Assembly: GCA_018436095.1 (NCBI GenBank)
Contig: JAHDMJ010000005.1
Coordinates: 1-64,000, forward strand
From: Clostridia bacterium
Lineage (GTDB): Bacteria; Bacillota; Peptococcia; DRI-13; UBA5745
Length of the DNA: 64,000 nt
Reading direction: 5' to 3'
The notes below the pieces were generated by a model. That model was not told where the DNA came from, made no database searches, and saw nothing but the letters and a program-made list of their open reading frames with translations. Below are positions 8,136 through 16,775 of the stretch, piece by piece; the stretch's first letter is position 1, and each line of letters starts with the position of its first letter. A program made the translations under genes and the position numbers.

Positions 8136-8840
8136 TTAAACCATGCGTTCCATATCCCGGCGCAGCCGCTTAATGATGCGTTTTTCCAGGCGGGATATGT
8201 AGGATTGGGAAATCCCCAGGGAATCGGCCACTTCTTTTTGGGTTTTCTCCTGACCGCCCACCAGCCCAAACCGCAGGTTCATAATCTGCCGCTCCCGGCC
8301 GGAAAGCTTCGTCAAAGCCTGGCCTAAAAGCCGCAGTTCCAATTCTTCCTCAATCCCCCGATAAATCAGGTCGGCATCGGTACCCATGACGTCGGAAAGC
8401 AAAAGCTCATTGCCGTCCATATCCACATTCAGAGGCTCATCAAAGGAAACCTCCGCCTTGGTTTTGCTGGTGCGCCTAAGATGCATTAATATTTCATTTT
8501 CTATGCAGCGGGAGGCGTAAGTGGCCAATTTGATCTTTTTTTGGGGATCAAAGGTGTTGACGGCCTTAATCAGCCCGATAGTCCCGATAGAAATCAGGTC
8601 TTCGATTTGTATACCCGTATTTTCAAATTTGCGGGCGATATAGACAACCAGCCGCAAATTCCGTTCAATCAATATACTCCTTACCCGCTCTCCATCCTCT
8701 TCCAGATGCTCCAGCAGGCTTCTCTCCTCTTCCGTAGTCAAGGGTTGGGGCAGAGATTCCCCCGTGCCAATATATTGTACCGGTTCAACCAGGTGGAAAA
8801 ATCGTAATATTTTATCAATAATGGTCCGCATGAATTTCAT
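8136..8840 (-). CDS. sigE: Sporulation sigma factor, mother-cell early (sigma-E)
   Basis: This 234-aa sigma-70 family factor directs early mother-cell transcription. The N-terminal hydrophobic/basic stretch corresponds to the pro-sequence removed by SpoIIGA. Region 2 ([12 protein letters not shown] through [12 protein letters not shown]) and region 4 ([15 protein letters not shown] plus an [11 protein letters not shown] helix-turn-helix) are intact. The ATG at 8840 is chosen because AAGGAGGAG lies just upstream and the length matches SigE. The start lies inside the end of spoIIGA (26-bp overlap), giving translational coupling. The usual downstream sigG is not here. Confidence 0.96.
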   Translation of the reverse strand: MKFMRTIIDKILRFFHLVEPVQYIGTGESLPQPLTTEEERSLLEHLEEDGERVRSILIERNLRLVVYIARKFENTGIQIEDLISIGTIGLIKAVNTFDPQKKIKLATYASRCIENEILMHLRRTSKTKAEVSFDEPLNVDMDGNELLLSDVMGTDADLIYRGIEEELELRLLGQALTKLSGRERQIMNLRFGLVGGQEKTQKEVADSLGISQSYISRLEKRIIKRLRRDMERMV

Positions 8841-9900
8841 GTTGATCCGTCTCCTCCTTTTTATGCGGCAAAGAAAAATACTCTGCCAACTCAAAAGGCG
8901 CCAACAACTGATATTTTCCTTCCCGGTCCAAAAGCTCCGGCGTCAGCGCCACCATACATTCTCTTTTTTCCTTACCTTCTGCCTGCAGTACCAAAGGTCC
9001 CCAAACTGGCAGGCTTTTAACGCCGCCGGCAACAGTACGTAAAGACAAGCGCTCCAGCTTCTCCCATCCTATGCTGCTGATGGCCTGGGCCCAGGGTCCC
9101 GGCAAGCCGGCCAGAGACATTACCAGCACAGGCAAGCCGCTGGCGGGGTCTGTTAAATGATGGCCTGTATCCAGAAAAGCAGTAAATTTCCAGCGCTGCG
9201 GCCGGCCGTTCCCTTGACTTTGGAGCGCCGCCCCTTGGCTTGAGTCTGCCTCTTGGCCTGAGTCTGCCTCTTGGCCTGAGTCTGCCCCTTGGCTTGAATC
9301 CGCCTCTTGGCTTGGGCTTGCTTCTTGGCTTGGGACTGCTTCTTGGCTTGGGCTTGCTTCTTGACTTGGGACTGCTTCTTGATCTTGCAGTGATGCCGGC
9401 AGCCAAAGCTCCAGCTTCATCAAAAATGAGCCCATTGCCAGCCGTCGTTTTTGCCGGCGGTCTGCCAGCAAAAGCATTGCCATCACCAGCACGCCTAAAG
9501 GCAGAGCAAAGGCTGAGGGCGCTGTAAAACGTCCCAGGCTATCCGGCAGGCCGGCAGTGGAGGCAAGCAAATACCAGAGGCCAAAGGCGGCTCCCCCTAA
9601 AGAAAAGGAAACAAGATAAAAAGCCCCGCAATACCGCCAAAACCACAGCCAGCTCTCCGGCCGGTAAGCGAGGGCTACCAAAAGGCAGCCGCTAAACAGC
9701 TTCAGCCAGCCGGCAGCCAGGATGCTATAGGGCCACAGAGCCGCCCCCAGGGCATAAAAAGCCCCCAGCACTGCCGCTCCCCCCAGCCAAAACTTTTTAC
9801 CTGGCCGGCCGGTGAGGCGTCCGGCAATCCATAATACCAGCCAATCCATGACCAGATTGGCGGCAAAAACCAAATCGGCATAGACAATAATGGTTGACAT
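8815..9900 (-). CDS. spoIIGA: Pro-sigma-E processing aspartic protease
   Basis: This 361-aa protein has five or so N-terminal membrane helices and a C-terminal aspartic-protease-like domain with the FLDTGHHL active-site motif. It processes pro-sigma-E at the asymmetric septum. The join between membrane and protease halves is enlarged by a Gln/Glu/Ser/Ala/Pro repeat encoded by 18-bp units, not present in the Bacillus protein. The start at 9900 matches the family N-terminus ([16 protein letters not shown]); the open frame continues upstream without homology. A -10 hexamer ends seven bases before this ATG, so the message may be nearly leaderless. Confidence 0.93.
   Translation of the reverse strand: MSTIIVYADLVFAANLVMDWLVLWIAGRLTGRPGKKFWLGGAAVLGAFYALGAALWPYSILAAGWLKLFSGCLLVALAYRPESWLWFWRYCGAFYLVSFSLGGAAFGLWYLLASTAGLPDSLGRFTAPSAFALPLGVLVMAMLLLADRRQKRRLAMGSFLMKLELWLPASLQDQEAVPSQEASPSQEAVPSQEASPSQEADSSQGADSGQEADSGQEADSSQGAALQSQGNGRPQRWKFTAFLDTGHHLTDPASGLPVLVMSLAGLPGPWAQAISSIGWEKLERLSLRTVAGGVKSLPVWGPLVLQAEGKEKRECMVALTPELLDREGKYQLLAPFELAEYFSLPHKKEETDQHEIHADHY
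9230..9391. repeat. 18-bp tandem repeats within spoIIGA
   Basis: About eight full units plus a partial one of 18 bp (variants of GCYTCTTGGCTTGGGCTT on the + strand) run from 9230 to 9391. Each encodes six residues of the QEAxPS or QEADSG type. Units form two sub-families, suggesting successive duplication events. Length is likely to vary between strains. Confidence 0.9.
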
Positions 9901-9906
9901 GGTTTG

Positions 9907-9939
9907 ATTATACACCTGGCAAACCCGGAAACTTGTCAA
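9907..9939 (-). promoter_or_regulatory. spoIIG promoter with long spacer
   Basis: On the - strand, TTGACA (9939-9934) and TATAAT (9912-9907) are perfect hexamers separated by 21 bp. Bacillus spoIIG is known for an unusually long (22-bp) spacer and activation by Spo0A at sites overlapping the -35. TTGACAA here resembles a degenerate inverted 0A box. Spo0A control is inferred from this likeness. Confidence 0.6.
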
Positions 9940-9963
9940 TTTAAGTCGGGAGAAAAAATAATC

Positions 9964-10098
9964 ATGGCAGCCAAGGCGGCCATGATTTGCGGTACAACCA
10001 ATACTGCGGTATAAATAAATATCAAGCAAGTTCTTCCTATCCTGCTGGAAGGTACTCCGGCGGAGATTAACCGCATGACTGATGTTCTTCTTGCTTAG
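9964..10098 (+). pseudogene. Small ORF interrupted by one in-frame TAA
   Basis: Starting at ATG 9964 (GGGAG upstream), the frame reads MAAKAAMICGTTNTAV, meets TAA at 10012-10014, then stays open for 27 codons to TAG at 10096-10098, with protein-like composition (VLPILLEGTPAEINRM). A strong + strand terminator follows 28 bp later, implying a real transcript. It could be a broken small gene, a readthrough gene or chance. No family is recognised. Confidence 0.35.
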
Positions 10099-10126
10099 GT
10101 GATAATTGTTTGGATGATAATTGGGC

Positions 10127-10165
10127 AAGGCGCTTCATCCTTTCGGATGAAACGCCTTTAGTTTT
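10127..10165 (+). terminator. Rho-independent terminator on the + strand
   Basis: The arms AAGGCGCTTCATCC and GGATGAAACGCCTT close a TTTC loop and are followed by TAGTTTTT. The only candidate upstream gene on this strand is the interrupted ORF at 9964-10098. Confidence 0.75.
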
Positions 10166-10179
10166 TATGCATTAAAATA

Positions 10180-10240
10180 TAAAGAGGCGGCGGATAACCA
10201 TCTCCCGGAATCACTGCCGGGCTATTGCCGTCCCGCCGCC
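10180..10240 (-). terminator. Terminator of the CRP/DUF2225 gene
   Basis: GGCGGCGG (10186-10193) pairs with CCGCCGCC (10233-10240), with an inner CCCGG/CCGGG stem. On the - strand it is followed by a CTCTTTATATTTT tract. It lies 86 bp beyond the stop of the gene at 10326. Confidence 0.6.
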
Positions 10241-10325
10241 TTTTCGCTATCCGTACTGCCTTATGCTGCTGTACCGCCTTATTCCGTCTATGCCGCCTTA
10301 ATTCCGGCTGTGCCCACGGGATTCC

Positions 10326-11738
10326 TTATTCCTGGCCTCTTCTGAGGCTTTTGATCTCCTCCCGCACCTCATACAAATACGTATCTGCCTGCCGCTTGAC
10401 AGCCTGAGAGCCGCCTTTATTCATCTTGGCATAATGGAGGAAGGTCCGGGCATTTTCAAGATTGCCCATCTTATAGTGCAAATCGCCAATGACAAAACAC
10501 AGTTGCTGGCTCTGCTTTTCCGATAGCCGCAGCCCTTCATAGGCGTAGGTATAGTCGGTCAGCGCCATCTGATTGGCGTATTGCTTCATCTTCTCATCGC
10601 CGCAGTCTTCGTAGATGCGGGCCAGGCGCAACCAGAGCTTGGCCGTGGTAAGCTGATAATCGCCGGCCACCACCGGCGCGCAAAGCAGAGCTAAATAATA
10701 GCCGGCAAACACGGTAAAGGTATCCCGATCATATCCGGTTTTGATTGCCAGTCCCAGTCCCTCCTGACAAAAAGCCCCTACTTTAGCGGCAATCTGCTCC
10801 GCCTGCCGTTTATTTGCCCCGGCAAAAGAATCCGCGAAGGCGCTATAACAGCAAGCCGGGCAGGTAATAACATCGTAGTACATAGGCTCGATATCTTTAT
10901 AACGGGGCCGCATATCCATGTCATTACGCTCTAAACGCAGCTTTGACATAAAAAGGGATAGGGTGTTAAATTTATGGCCGCAGACCGGGCAAATAGTCTC
11001 CCGCTCAAAAAGCAGGCCCTCTTTTTTGTTATCAATCGGTAGCAGATAAGAGCCGTGCCCTGGGGGGAACAAACTGCTGGGGGCAGAGACTTGCTGCGCA
11101 ACCTCAGACCCCGCCGCCGACATAGGCTTAGTCTCCGTTACCGGCGTGAGCTCCTTCTTCTCCGCCACCGGCCTGGGCTCCGGCCGCAGCTCGGGCAGCG
11201 GTGCAGAGGCCGGCTGCAGCGGCGCGGGCTCAGGCTGCATTTCCGGCAGCGGATTCGGGTCTGGCATTGGCTGGACTGCCGGGCCTGGCACCGTCTGATT
11301 TATCTTGCCGGCCTCCTGGGCCAAGCCGCCGCCGGCGGCAGCCACTTCAGCCACGTATCGTTCATAAAGCATTCTGTAGTTTTCATTGGTTTTCGCCAAC
11401 CGCCGGCATAGATTCTGTATAAATGTGAAGGTCATCCCAGGCTGGTCGGCGAAAAAGGAATAAATGTTTTGCCGTCCTATGGCAAGGACGATACAATGAG
11501 TCAAGGCTACAACTGTAGCCTTAGACGGTTCATCAAGGAAAAAGTCCATTTCCCCCAAAAAGCTGCCGGCTTCATAGACGTTTAACTGAACCTGGCCGGC
11601 ATCTCCATAATCCTTATATACTCCGATGCTGCCTTGCAACAGGATAAACATATCCCTTGCGGCTTCACCCTCCCGAAGAAGAATTGCTCCTGCCGGATAT
11701 TGCTTAGAATATTGTAACAACGAATCGGTATCGTTCAA
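10326..11738 (-). CDS. Cyclic-nucleotide-binding / DUF2225 fusion protein
   Basis: This 470-aa protein joins a CRP-type cyclic-nucleotide-binding domain (about 1-125, with GSFLGEMDFF in the phosphate-binding cassette position) to a Pro/Glu-rich linker (about 145-215) and a DUF2225 region. DUF2225 opens with CPVCGHKF and contains CPACCYSAF, a likely zinc-binding pair, and ends in TPR-like helices. No helix-turn-helix is visible, so it is not a typical CRP regulator. It sits between ftsZ and spoIIGA on the same strand, behind its own terminator and a long repeat-rich gap. A ligand-regulated scaffold or effector is inferred; the function is unknown. Confidence 0.8.
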   Translation of the reverse strand: MNDTDSLLQYSKQYPAGAILLREGEAARDMFILLQGSIGVYKDYGDAGQVQLNVYEAGSFLGEMDFFLDEPSKATVVALTHCIVLAIGRQNIYSFFADQPGMTFTFIQNLCRRLAKTNENYRMLYERYVAEVAAAGGGLAQEAGKINQTVPGPAVQPMPDPNPLPEMQPEPAPLQPASAPLPELRPEPRPVAEKKELTPVTETKPMSAAGSEVAQQVSAPSSLFPPGHGSYLLPIDNKKEGLLFERETICPVCGHKFNTLSLFMSKLRLERNDMDMRPRYKDIEPMYYDVITCPACCYSAFADSFAGANKRQAEQIAAKVGAFCQEGLGLAIKTGYDRDTFTVFAGYYLALLCAPVVAGDYQLTTAKLWLRLARIYEDCGDEKMKQYANQMALTDYTYAYEGLRLSEKQSQQLCFVIGDLHYKMGNLENARTFLHYAKMNKGGSQAVKRQADTYLYEVREEIKSLRRGQE

Positions 11739-11929
11739 AGGGTCTCCTCCTCAGTGGAAAATTACATATTTGATGCTGCCCATCATTTTTGAGGCTGCTC
11801 CTTATTATACAACAGCCCTATCGCCGCGTCATCTCTTATTATGTAGAATTTCAATTATTTATCATAAGCTAAATTAGACTTTGAAATTGTTAGATTTGCT
11901 GCATACACGGCGGCGGGCCGGACCTGCTG

Positions 11930-12560
11930 CCGGGCAGTTTGCTCAAAATCACAACTTTGCACGAGGGCACTGAAAAAGTTGCCTCAGTCTCAGCCGGGTG
12001 TACAAAATTTGAAGTATTATGTGGTTCGCTCTGTTAAAATAGGCGTTGTAATCTGCCCAAGACACTAAATGTAGAAAAAAGACGGTTCTCGGTGTGGTAA
12101 AAAATGAAATTCCGGACAGTTAGCTATGGCAAATACACATAATATCTCGTTTTTTGTACAAACGGCTGGATGGGAAGCGAATTTTTCAGCGCCCTCACTT
12201 TGCACCTCGCACAGAAGGCACTGTTTGCTCAAAATTTCAAGTTTGTCGCTATTTGTTGAGGCTAACTGTGCAAAAATGCAAGTTTGTAGAGGACATGCAC
12301 CCCCAAATGTGCAAAATTTCAAGTTTAACATGTCTAATCCCTGCTTTAATAAGGCTGAAAAGCACTTTTTTGCTATATTTAGTGTCGCCGATTTTACGAA
12401 TCCCCTATTCTAGAGAGTGACAGGCAGCAGCTACAGGTGACAAACCTGCAATTTTGCTCATTTTTCAAGCGTACGGTGTGACAAACTTGCAATTTTGAGC
12501 AGTTAGCCATAGTAAACGGCTCAGCGGGCCTAAAATTTGCAAGCTGATCAGTTAGCTATG
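11930..12560. repeat. Dispersed intergenic repeat locus R2
   Basis: The roughly 1.1-kb gap between ftsZ and the CRP/DUF2225 gene (11739-12847) contains no recognisable gene. It carries many short repeat elements, such as GCTCAAAATTTCAAGTTTG near 12227, TGCAAAAATGCAAGTTTG near 12269, TGTGCAAAATTTCAAGTTT near 12308, and two GTGACAAAC(C/T)TGCAATTTTG copies near 12437 and 12478. GGGCACTGAAAAAGT-type modules also appear. Core elements have short complementary ends (CAAA...TTTG), so each could form a small hairpin. Confidence 0.75.
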
Positions 12561-12635
12561 GGAGCAGTACTACAACGACATACTACCGTAGCACACTATC
12601 GCTGCATGTCTGGTTGGTTAATCCGCAAAGGGCCA

Positions 12636-12679
12636 TAAAAAAACCGCCTTGCCTGATCTTTCTGTCAGGAAGACGGTTT
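12636..12679 (-). terminator. Terminator of the dcw/ftsZ transcript
   Basis: AAACCG(C/T)CTT arms with an inner CCTGA/TCAGG stem (12641-12679) are followed on the - strand by a run of seven T (12642-12636). It lies about 170 bp past the ftsZ stop. Confidence 0.82.
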
Positions 12680-12847
12680 AAGAGCATATCGTATCGTCTA
12701 GCAAAAGGCTTTGACCGCTGGCAGTCTGCCGCTAATAGCCTGCCAAGCAGCTTACCGCTGATAACCGGCCTTCTTCTGATGCCAATAACCTAACCTATCC
12801 TAATAATCTGCCTCTTGCTGCTCTTAGAATCGGTCACCGATAATTGA

Positions 12848-14011
12848 TTATTGGTCAAAGTAGTTTTTGCTTTGCAAAAAGGGCGGCAATTCGGAATTCC
12901 GGGAACTGCTGTCAGAAGAAACAGGTCTGGCCGTGGGAAAGCCCGTTCTTTTATTGCGGTCAAAAACTGTTTCCAGCTCGATTTCACCGGCTCGGCCCAT
13001 AGGGGGAGCAGGACGGCCGGCGGGCTGGTTTTTAGTGTTGCTGGTGGGCTTGCTGGGCCCAAAGCCAGTGGCTATAACGGTAATCCGGATGCTGTCGCCC
13101 AGACACTCATCGATGGCCTGACCGAAAATGATCTCCGCATCGGGATCGGCAGCCTCGATAATCAGATTGGCAGCCTCGTTAACCTCCATCAGGGTCAGGT
13201 CGCTGCCGCCGGTGATGTTCAGCAGCACCTTGCGGGCGCCGTCAATGGCCATTTCTAAAAGGGGACTGGAGATCGCGGCTTGGGCAGCCTGAACTGCTCT
13301 CTTCTCACCGCTGGCCTGGCCGATGCCCATCAGGGCCTCGCCCCCTTCTTTCATTACCGTGGTAACATCGGCAAAGTCCAGGTTCACTTCGCCGGGAGAT
13401 TTCACCAGATCGGTGATGCCCTGGACACCCTGCATCAAAACCTCATCAGCCATCAAAAAAGCATCGGCGATGGAGGTGTTTTTGTCAACAATTTGAAGGA
13501 GTTTTTCATTAGGGATAGCAATGAGGGCATCCACACTTTCCCTCAGCTTGGCAATGCCGTCTTCTGCCTGGCGGGCCCGCTTTCTGCCCTCAAACAGGAA
13601 AGGACGGGTCACAATACCGACGGTAAGGATACCCTCTTCCTTTGCGATTTGGGCCACTACGGGAGCAGCGCCGGTACCGGTGCCGCCGCCCATGCCGGCA
13701 GTAACAAAGAGCATATCTGTCCCTTTGATCAGAGCTGCAATCTCGTCTCTGCTTTCTTCAGCCGCCTTTTCGCCTACTTCGGGTTTAGCGCCGGCACCCA
13801 ATCCTCTGGTAAGCTTGGCTCCCAACTGCACCCGGTAATCGGCTTGCGAGCGGTTTAACGCTTGTCCATCCGTATTTAAGGCAACGAACTCCACGCCTTT
13901 CAGGCCACAGGCAATCATGCGGTTAACGGCATTACCGCCGCCGCCGCCAACTCCTATCACCTTAATCACTTCGCGGCTGGAGACCTCTTCCATTTCAAAT
14001 TCAAAAGCCAA
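12848..14011 (-). CDS. ftsZ: Cell division GTPase
   Basis: This 387-aa tubulin homologue polymerises into the Z ring. The GTP-binding signature GGGTGTG, the NTD motif and the T7-loop residues NLDFAD are intact. A variable linker (about 320-375) and a C-terminal LPPFLQSK-type peptide follow; that peptide would bind FtsZ partners such as SepF. The start is a TTG at 14011 with GAGGG six bases upstream; the next ATG, six codons in, has no ribosome site. It is the last gene of the dcw cluster. No ftsA is adjacent. Confidence 0.98.
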   Translation of the reverse strand: MAFEFEMEEVSSREVIKVIGVGGGGGNAVNRMIACGLKGVEFVALNTDGQALNRSQADYRVQLGAKLTRGLGAGAKPEVGEKAAEESRDEIAALIKGTDMLFVTAGMGGGTGTGAAPVVAQIAKEEGILTVGIVTRPFLFEGRKRARQAEDGIAKLRESVDALIAIPNEKLLQIVDKNTSIADAFLMADEVLMQGVQGITDLVKSPGEVNLDFADVTTVMKEGGEALMGIGQASGEKRAVQAAQAAISSPLLEMAIDGARKVLLNITGGSDLTLMEVNEAANLIIEAADPDAEIIFGQAIDECLGDSIRITVIATGFGPSKPTSNTKNQPAGRPAPPMGRAGEIELETVFDRNKRTGFPTARPVSSDSSSRNSELPPFLQSKNYFDQ

Positions 14012-14145
14012 TCTAATCCCTCGCTTCCTTCAGGCTTCTATTCCCCAATTCGTAGTAAATTCAACAGTCAGTCTGGTTTTTCCTTCTTATTCCATTAACA
14101 AATTTTCAATTCTCCTAAGAGAGCCGGAGATTATTCCCCGTCTCA

Positions 14146-14922
14146 TTACTTTCGGCTTAAAATCGGCTGAGTATCATAGCGAAGATCCACGTAATTCAAG
14201 GTTTGGGCATTACACTGCTCCTTATTTTTAATGAGCAGCTCTTCATAATATTGCAGCTTTCTGTCCAGGTTTTCCGGCGGCCCGAAATATACCGGCAATC
14301 CGTCTATATTGATTACCGCCAGCTTCTCGGCGGAAGGGGCGTCAAACTCTAAAATATTCTCCAGAAAAAAGGGATCCAGCTTCTCGATGAGGGCAAGGGC
14401 TGCCAATACGCCATCATTCTCTGTCTTCTCTCCCGGCAAAAGATCCATGGCTTCACTGCTGCACCGAATACTGGGCAATGTCCAGCTTTCTGCCGCCGCC
14501 AGGCCTACCTCAGCTATACAATAGCCTTCTCCATCTAAGATAAGGTACCGCTGGTCGCCGCTGATCAAGGCCATAGGAGACCGCTCGGCAATCCTGATCT
14601 CTATCTTATTGGGGAGGCTGCGCCTTACGTCCACTTCCTTTACATAAGGATGGGCTTGAACGCTTTCCGCCACCTGCTGCCGGGAAACTTTCAACAGATT
14701 AGTACCGATCCGCAAACCAGATAACTGGATAAGCTCATCTTGGCTAAGAACCTCATTGCCCGCTACCTTAATTTCTTTTAAATCAAAAAAAGAGGAGTTA
14801 GCTAATGAGTATCCGCCAAAGCCCGCCAAAAATATGAAAATCAAGCCCAGGCCTGTGATAAATGTACGCTTGAGGCGACGCCGCCCTTTTCTTTGCCTGG
14901 CGCTGCTGTGTCTTATCGTCAC
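14146..14922 (-). CDS. ftsQ: Cell division protein with POTRA domain
   Basis: This 258-aa FtsQ/DivIB-type protein has a basic cytoplasmic tail, one membrane helix (about residues 20-40), a POTRA domain starting at FFDLKEIKVAGNEVLS, and an FtsQ domain. It bridges the divisome with FtsL and the septal synthase. GTG 14922 is preferred because AAAGGAAGG lies nine bases upstream; the frame also opens from a GTG at 14961. A 357-bp untranslated gap with strong secondary structure separates it from murA. Confidence 0.9.
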   Translation of the reverse strand: MTIRHSSARQRKGRRRLKRTFITGLGLIFIFLAGFGGYSLANSSFFDLKEIKVAGNEVLSQDELIQLSGLRIGTNLLKVSRQQVAESVQAHPYVKEVDVRRSLPNKIEIRIAERSPMALISGDQRYLILDGEGYCIAEVGLAAAESWTLPSIRCSSEAMDLLPGEKTENDGVLAALALIEKLDPFFLENILEFDAPSAEKLAVINIDGLPVYFGPPENLDRKLQYYEELLIKNKEQCNAQTLNYVDLRYDTQPILSRK

Positions 14923-15082
14923 CCGGCTTGTCCTTCCTTTACCTGAAATCCAGCATATCACAATAATATCTCATAGCATCCTCTTTGTCCAGTCTTTGAC
15001 GGAATTGCCATAATAAATGGCAAGGGAATTGGTGGAAGAGCATGAGTAAACATTTTGAAAACAAGGGGGGAGGGCTTTGCGC

Positions 15083-15213
15083 AAAGGTCATGCCAACCGC
15101 GCTCACTTCCTGCGATGAAGGTATACGCTTTCATCCTCCGGCTAAATCCTGAATGAAATTACCTTAGTTATTTAGCCGGCTGCGAAGGTTTGCTTGGACT
15201 GGCACGACCTTTT
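15083..15213. other. Folded intergenic element between murA and ftsQ
   Basis: An outer stem (15083-15095 with 15200-15212, one imperfect pair) encloses at least two further hairpins: GATGAA/TTCATC (15114-15135) and a perfect 10-bp stem CCGGCTAAAT/ATTTAGCCGG (15138-15147 with 15170-15179). The layout is a multi-branch junction of about 130 nt. No known riboswitch consensus is recognised. The outer stem gains a G-U pair on the - strand and the small hairpin gains one on the + strand, so the transcribed strand is undecided. The rest of the 14923-15279 gap holds nothing recognisable. Confidence 0.45.
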
Positions 15214-15279
15214 CCCCTAAATACCTTCCCTCATCTTACCGATGGTTTACCCATGTTCTTGACCTGATGGAAAAAAATC

Positions 15280-16533
15280 CTAAGAGGTTATCCGCATAAT
15301 CTGGGCTCCTAAATTGGCCAGCTTCTGCTCAAATTGATCATAGCCCCTATCGATATAGTGAATATTACCAATAATACTGGCTCCTTCCGCCATCAGCGCC
15401 GCCGTCACCAAAGCCGCTCCCGCCCGCAGATCCGTAGCCTCCACATAAGCGCCGCTTAAAGATTCCACCCCCTGGACTATGGCGGTGCGCCCTTCCAGGC
15501 GGATATTGGCCCCCATGCGGCAGAGTTCCGCCACATGCTGAAAGCGGTTTTCAAAGATGGTTTCCGTAGCGATGCTGGTGCCTTTTACCAAGGTCATTAG
15601 GGCCATTACCTGGGCCTGCATGTCGGTGGGAAAGCCGGGATAGGGCATAGTCTTCAAATCGACAGGTTTTAGCCGCCGGGGACTGCCGATCCAAAGACCG
15701 CCGTTTTCCTCCTGGATCCTGGCGCCGGCTTCCCGCAGCTTGGCAGTTACCGCTTCCAGATGCTCCGGAATTACATTTTCCAAAAAGATCTGACCCTTTG
15801 TAGCCAAGGCCATCACCATGTAAGTTCCTGCCTCAATGCGGTCCGGCGTCACCACCTGCTCCGCGCCTCCCAGCCTATCTACGCCTTCAATGCGCACCGT
15901 GTTGCTGCCGGCTCCTTTTACTTTGGCTCCCATGGCGTTGAGAAAATTTTGGAGCTCCACAATTTCCGGTTCTCTGGCCGCATTGTGGATAATGGTTGTG
16001 CCCTGGGCTAAGGTTGCCGCCATAATTAAATTCTCCGTGGCCCCCACACTGGGAAAATCCAGGCAGATTTCTGCGCCTTTTAATTTTTTAGCTCTGGCTT
16101 CTATACAGCCGTATCTGTCGGTAAATTCTGCCCCCATCAGCCTTAGTCCCCGGATATGCTGATCCATGGGACGGGAGCCGATCAGACAGCCGCCGGGATA
16201 AGGTATCCGCACATGCCCCAGCCTGGCCAGGAGAGGCCCTAAGACTAAATTTGATGCCCTCATGCTTCTGGCCAAACGGTCGGGAACCGTTTCGAACTGA
16301 AGCCTACCGGCATCAACCGTCAAGGAGTTTTGGTTTTTCTTTATCGCTGCCCCCAGAGTGCTCAAGACCTGGAGCATATTCTCTACATCGCTGAGATTCG
16401 GCACATCGTATAAATTGCAGGCATCCTCTGCCAATAAGCAGGCCGGCAGCAAAGTCAACACAGAATTTTTACTGCCGCCGATCCGCACCTTGCCGGACAA
16501 TGGCCTGCCGCCGACCACTACGTATTTTTCCAT
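15280..16533 (-). CDS. murA: UDP-N-acetylglucosamine 1-carboxyvinyltransferase
   Basis: This 417-aa EPSP-synthase-fold enzyme transfers enolpyruvate from PEP to UDP-GlcNAc, the first committed step of peptidoglycan synthesis. KNSVL near the N-terminus carries the conserved lysine and asparagine. The catalytic-loop position reads PYPGGCLIGSRP, with the reactive cysteine targeted by fosfomycin in this family. A GGGGGAAG site precedes the ATG. It follows murB after a 240-bp hairpin-rich gap. Confidence 0.97.
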   Translation of the reverse strand: MEKYVVVGGRPLSGKVRIGGSKNSVLTLLPACLLAEDACNLYDVPNLSDVENMLQVLSTLGAAIKKNQNSLTVDAGRLQFETVPDRLARSMRASNLVLGPLLARLGHVRIPYPGGCLIGSRPMDQHIRGLRLMGAEFTDRYGCIEARAKKLKGAEICLDFPSVGATENLIMAATLAQGTTIIHNAAREPEIVELQNFLNAMGAKVKGAGSNTVRIEGVDRLGGAEQVVTPDRIEAGTYMVMALATKGQIFLENVIPEHLEAVTAKLREAGARIQEENGGLWIGSPRRLKPVDLKTMPYPGFPTDMQAQVMALMTLVKGTSIATETIFENRFQHVAELCRMGANIRLEGRTAIVQGVESLSGAYVEATDLRAGAALVTAALMAEGASIIGNIHYIDRGYDQFEQKLANLGAQIMRITS

Positions 16534-16583
16534 AACTCTTCCCCCGCTTCCACCACGTCATCCAAGTGAGGGCTGCAGTAATA

Positions 16584-16730
16584 CGTTATACTCTTCTGCG
16601 ATTAAAATATACAATATTTTAATCCGGCAATTCTTGATTGCCGCTGCGCCAGAGGCGCAGGCAGAATGGTATATATACTGATCTGCGTGGGCTCTGCCCA
16701 CTGCCGCACTTTGTGCGGCAAATTATAACG
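16584..16730. other. Array of six contiguous hairpins within an outer stem
   Basis: Between murB and murA, CGTTATA (16584-16590) pairs with TATAACG (16724-16730) around a head-to-tail series of hairpins: 16600-16624 (11-bp stem, 3-nt loop), 16625-16643 (7-bp), 16644-16660 (7-bp, 3-nt loop), 16661-16686 (GCAGA/TCTGC around the palindrome GTATATATAC), 16687-16701 (6-bp, 3-nt loop) and 16702-16720 (8-bp, 3-nt loop). Five have perfect stems and adjacent hairpins are separated by no bases. No T-run follows, so these are not ordinary terminators. Confidence 0.85.
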
Positions 16731-16775
16731 AAGGTTTTAATTGCAGATTAGTATTAGTATGACTGAACCAATTCA

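Noticed and set aside
15083-15213. T-box, c-di-GMP or cobalamin riboswitch before ftsQ
   Set aside because: No conserved T-box sequence, GNRA/receptor pair or B12 box is visible, and the neighbouring gene does not fit such control.
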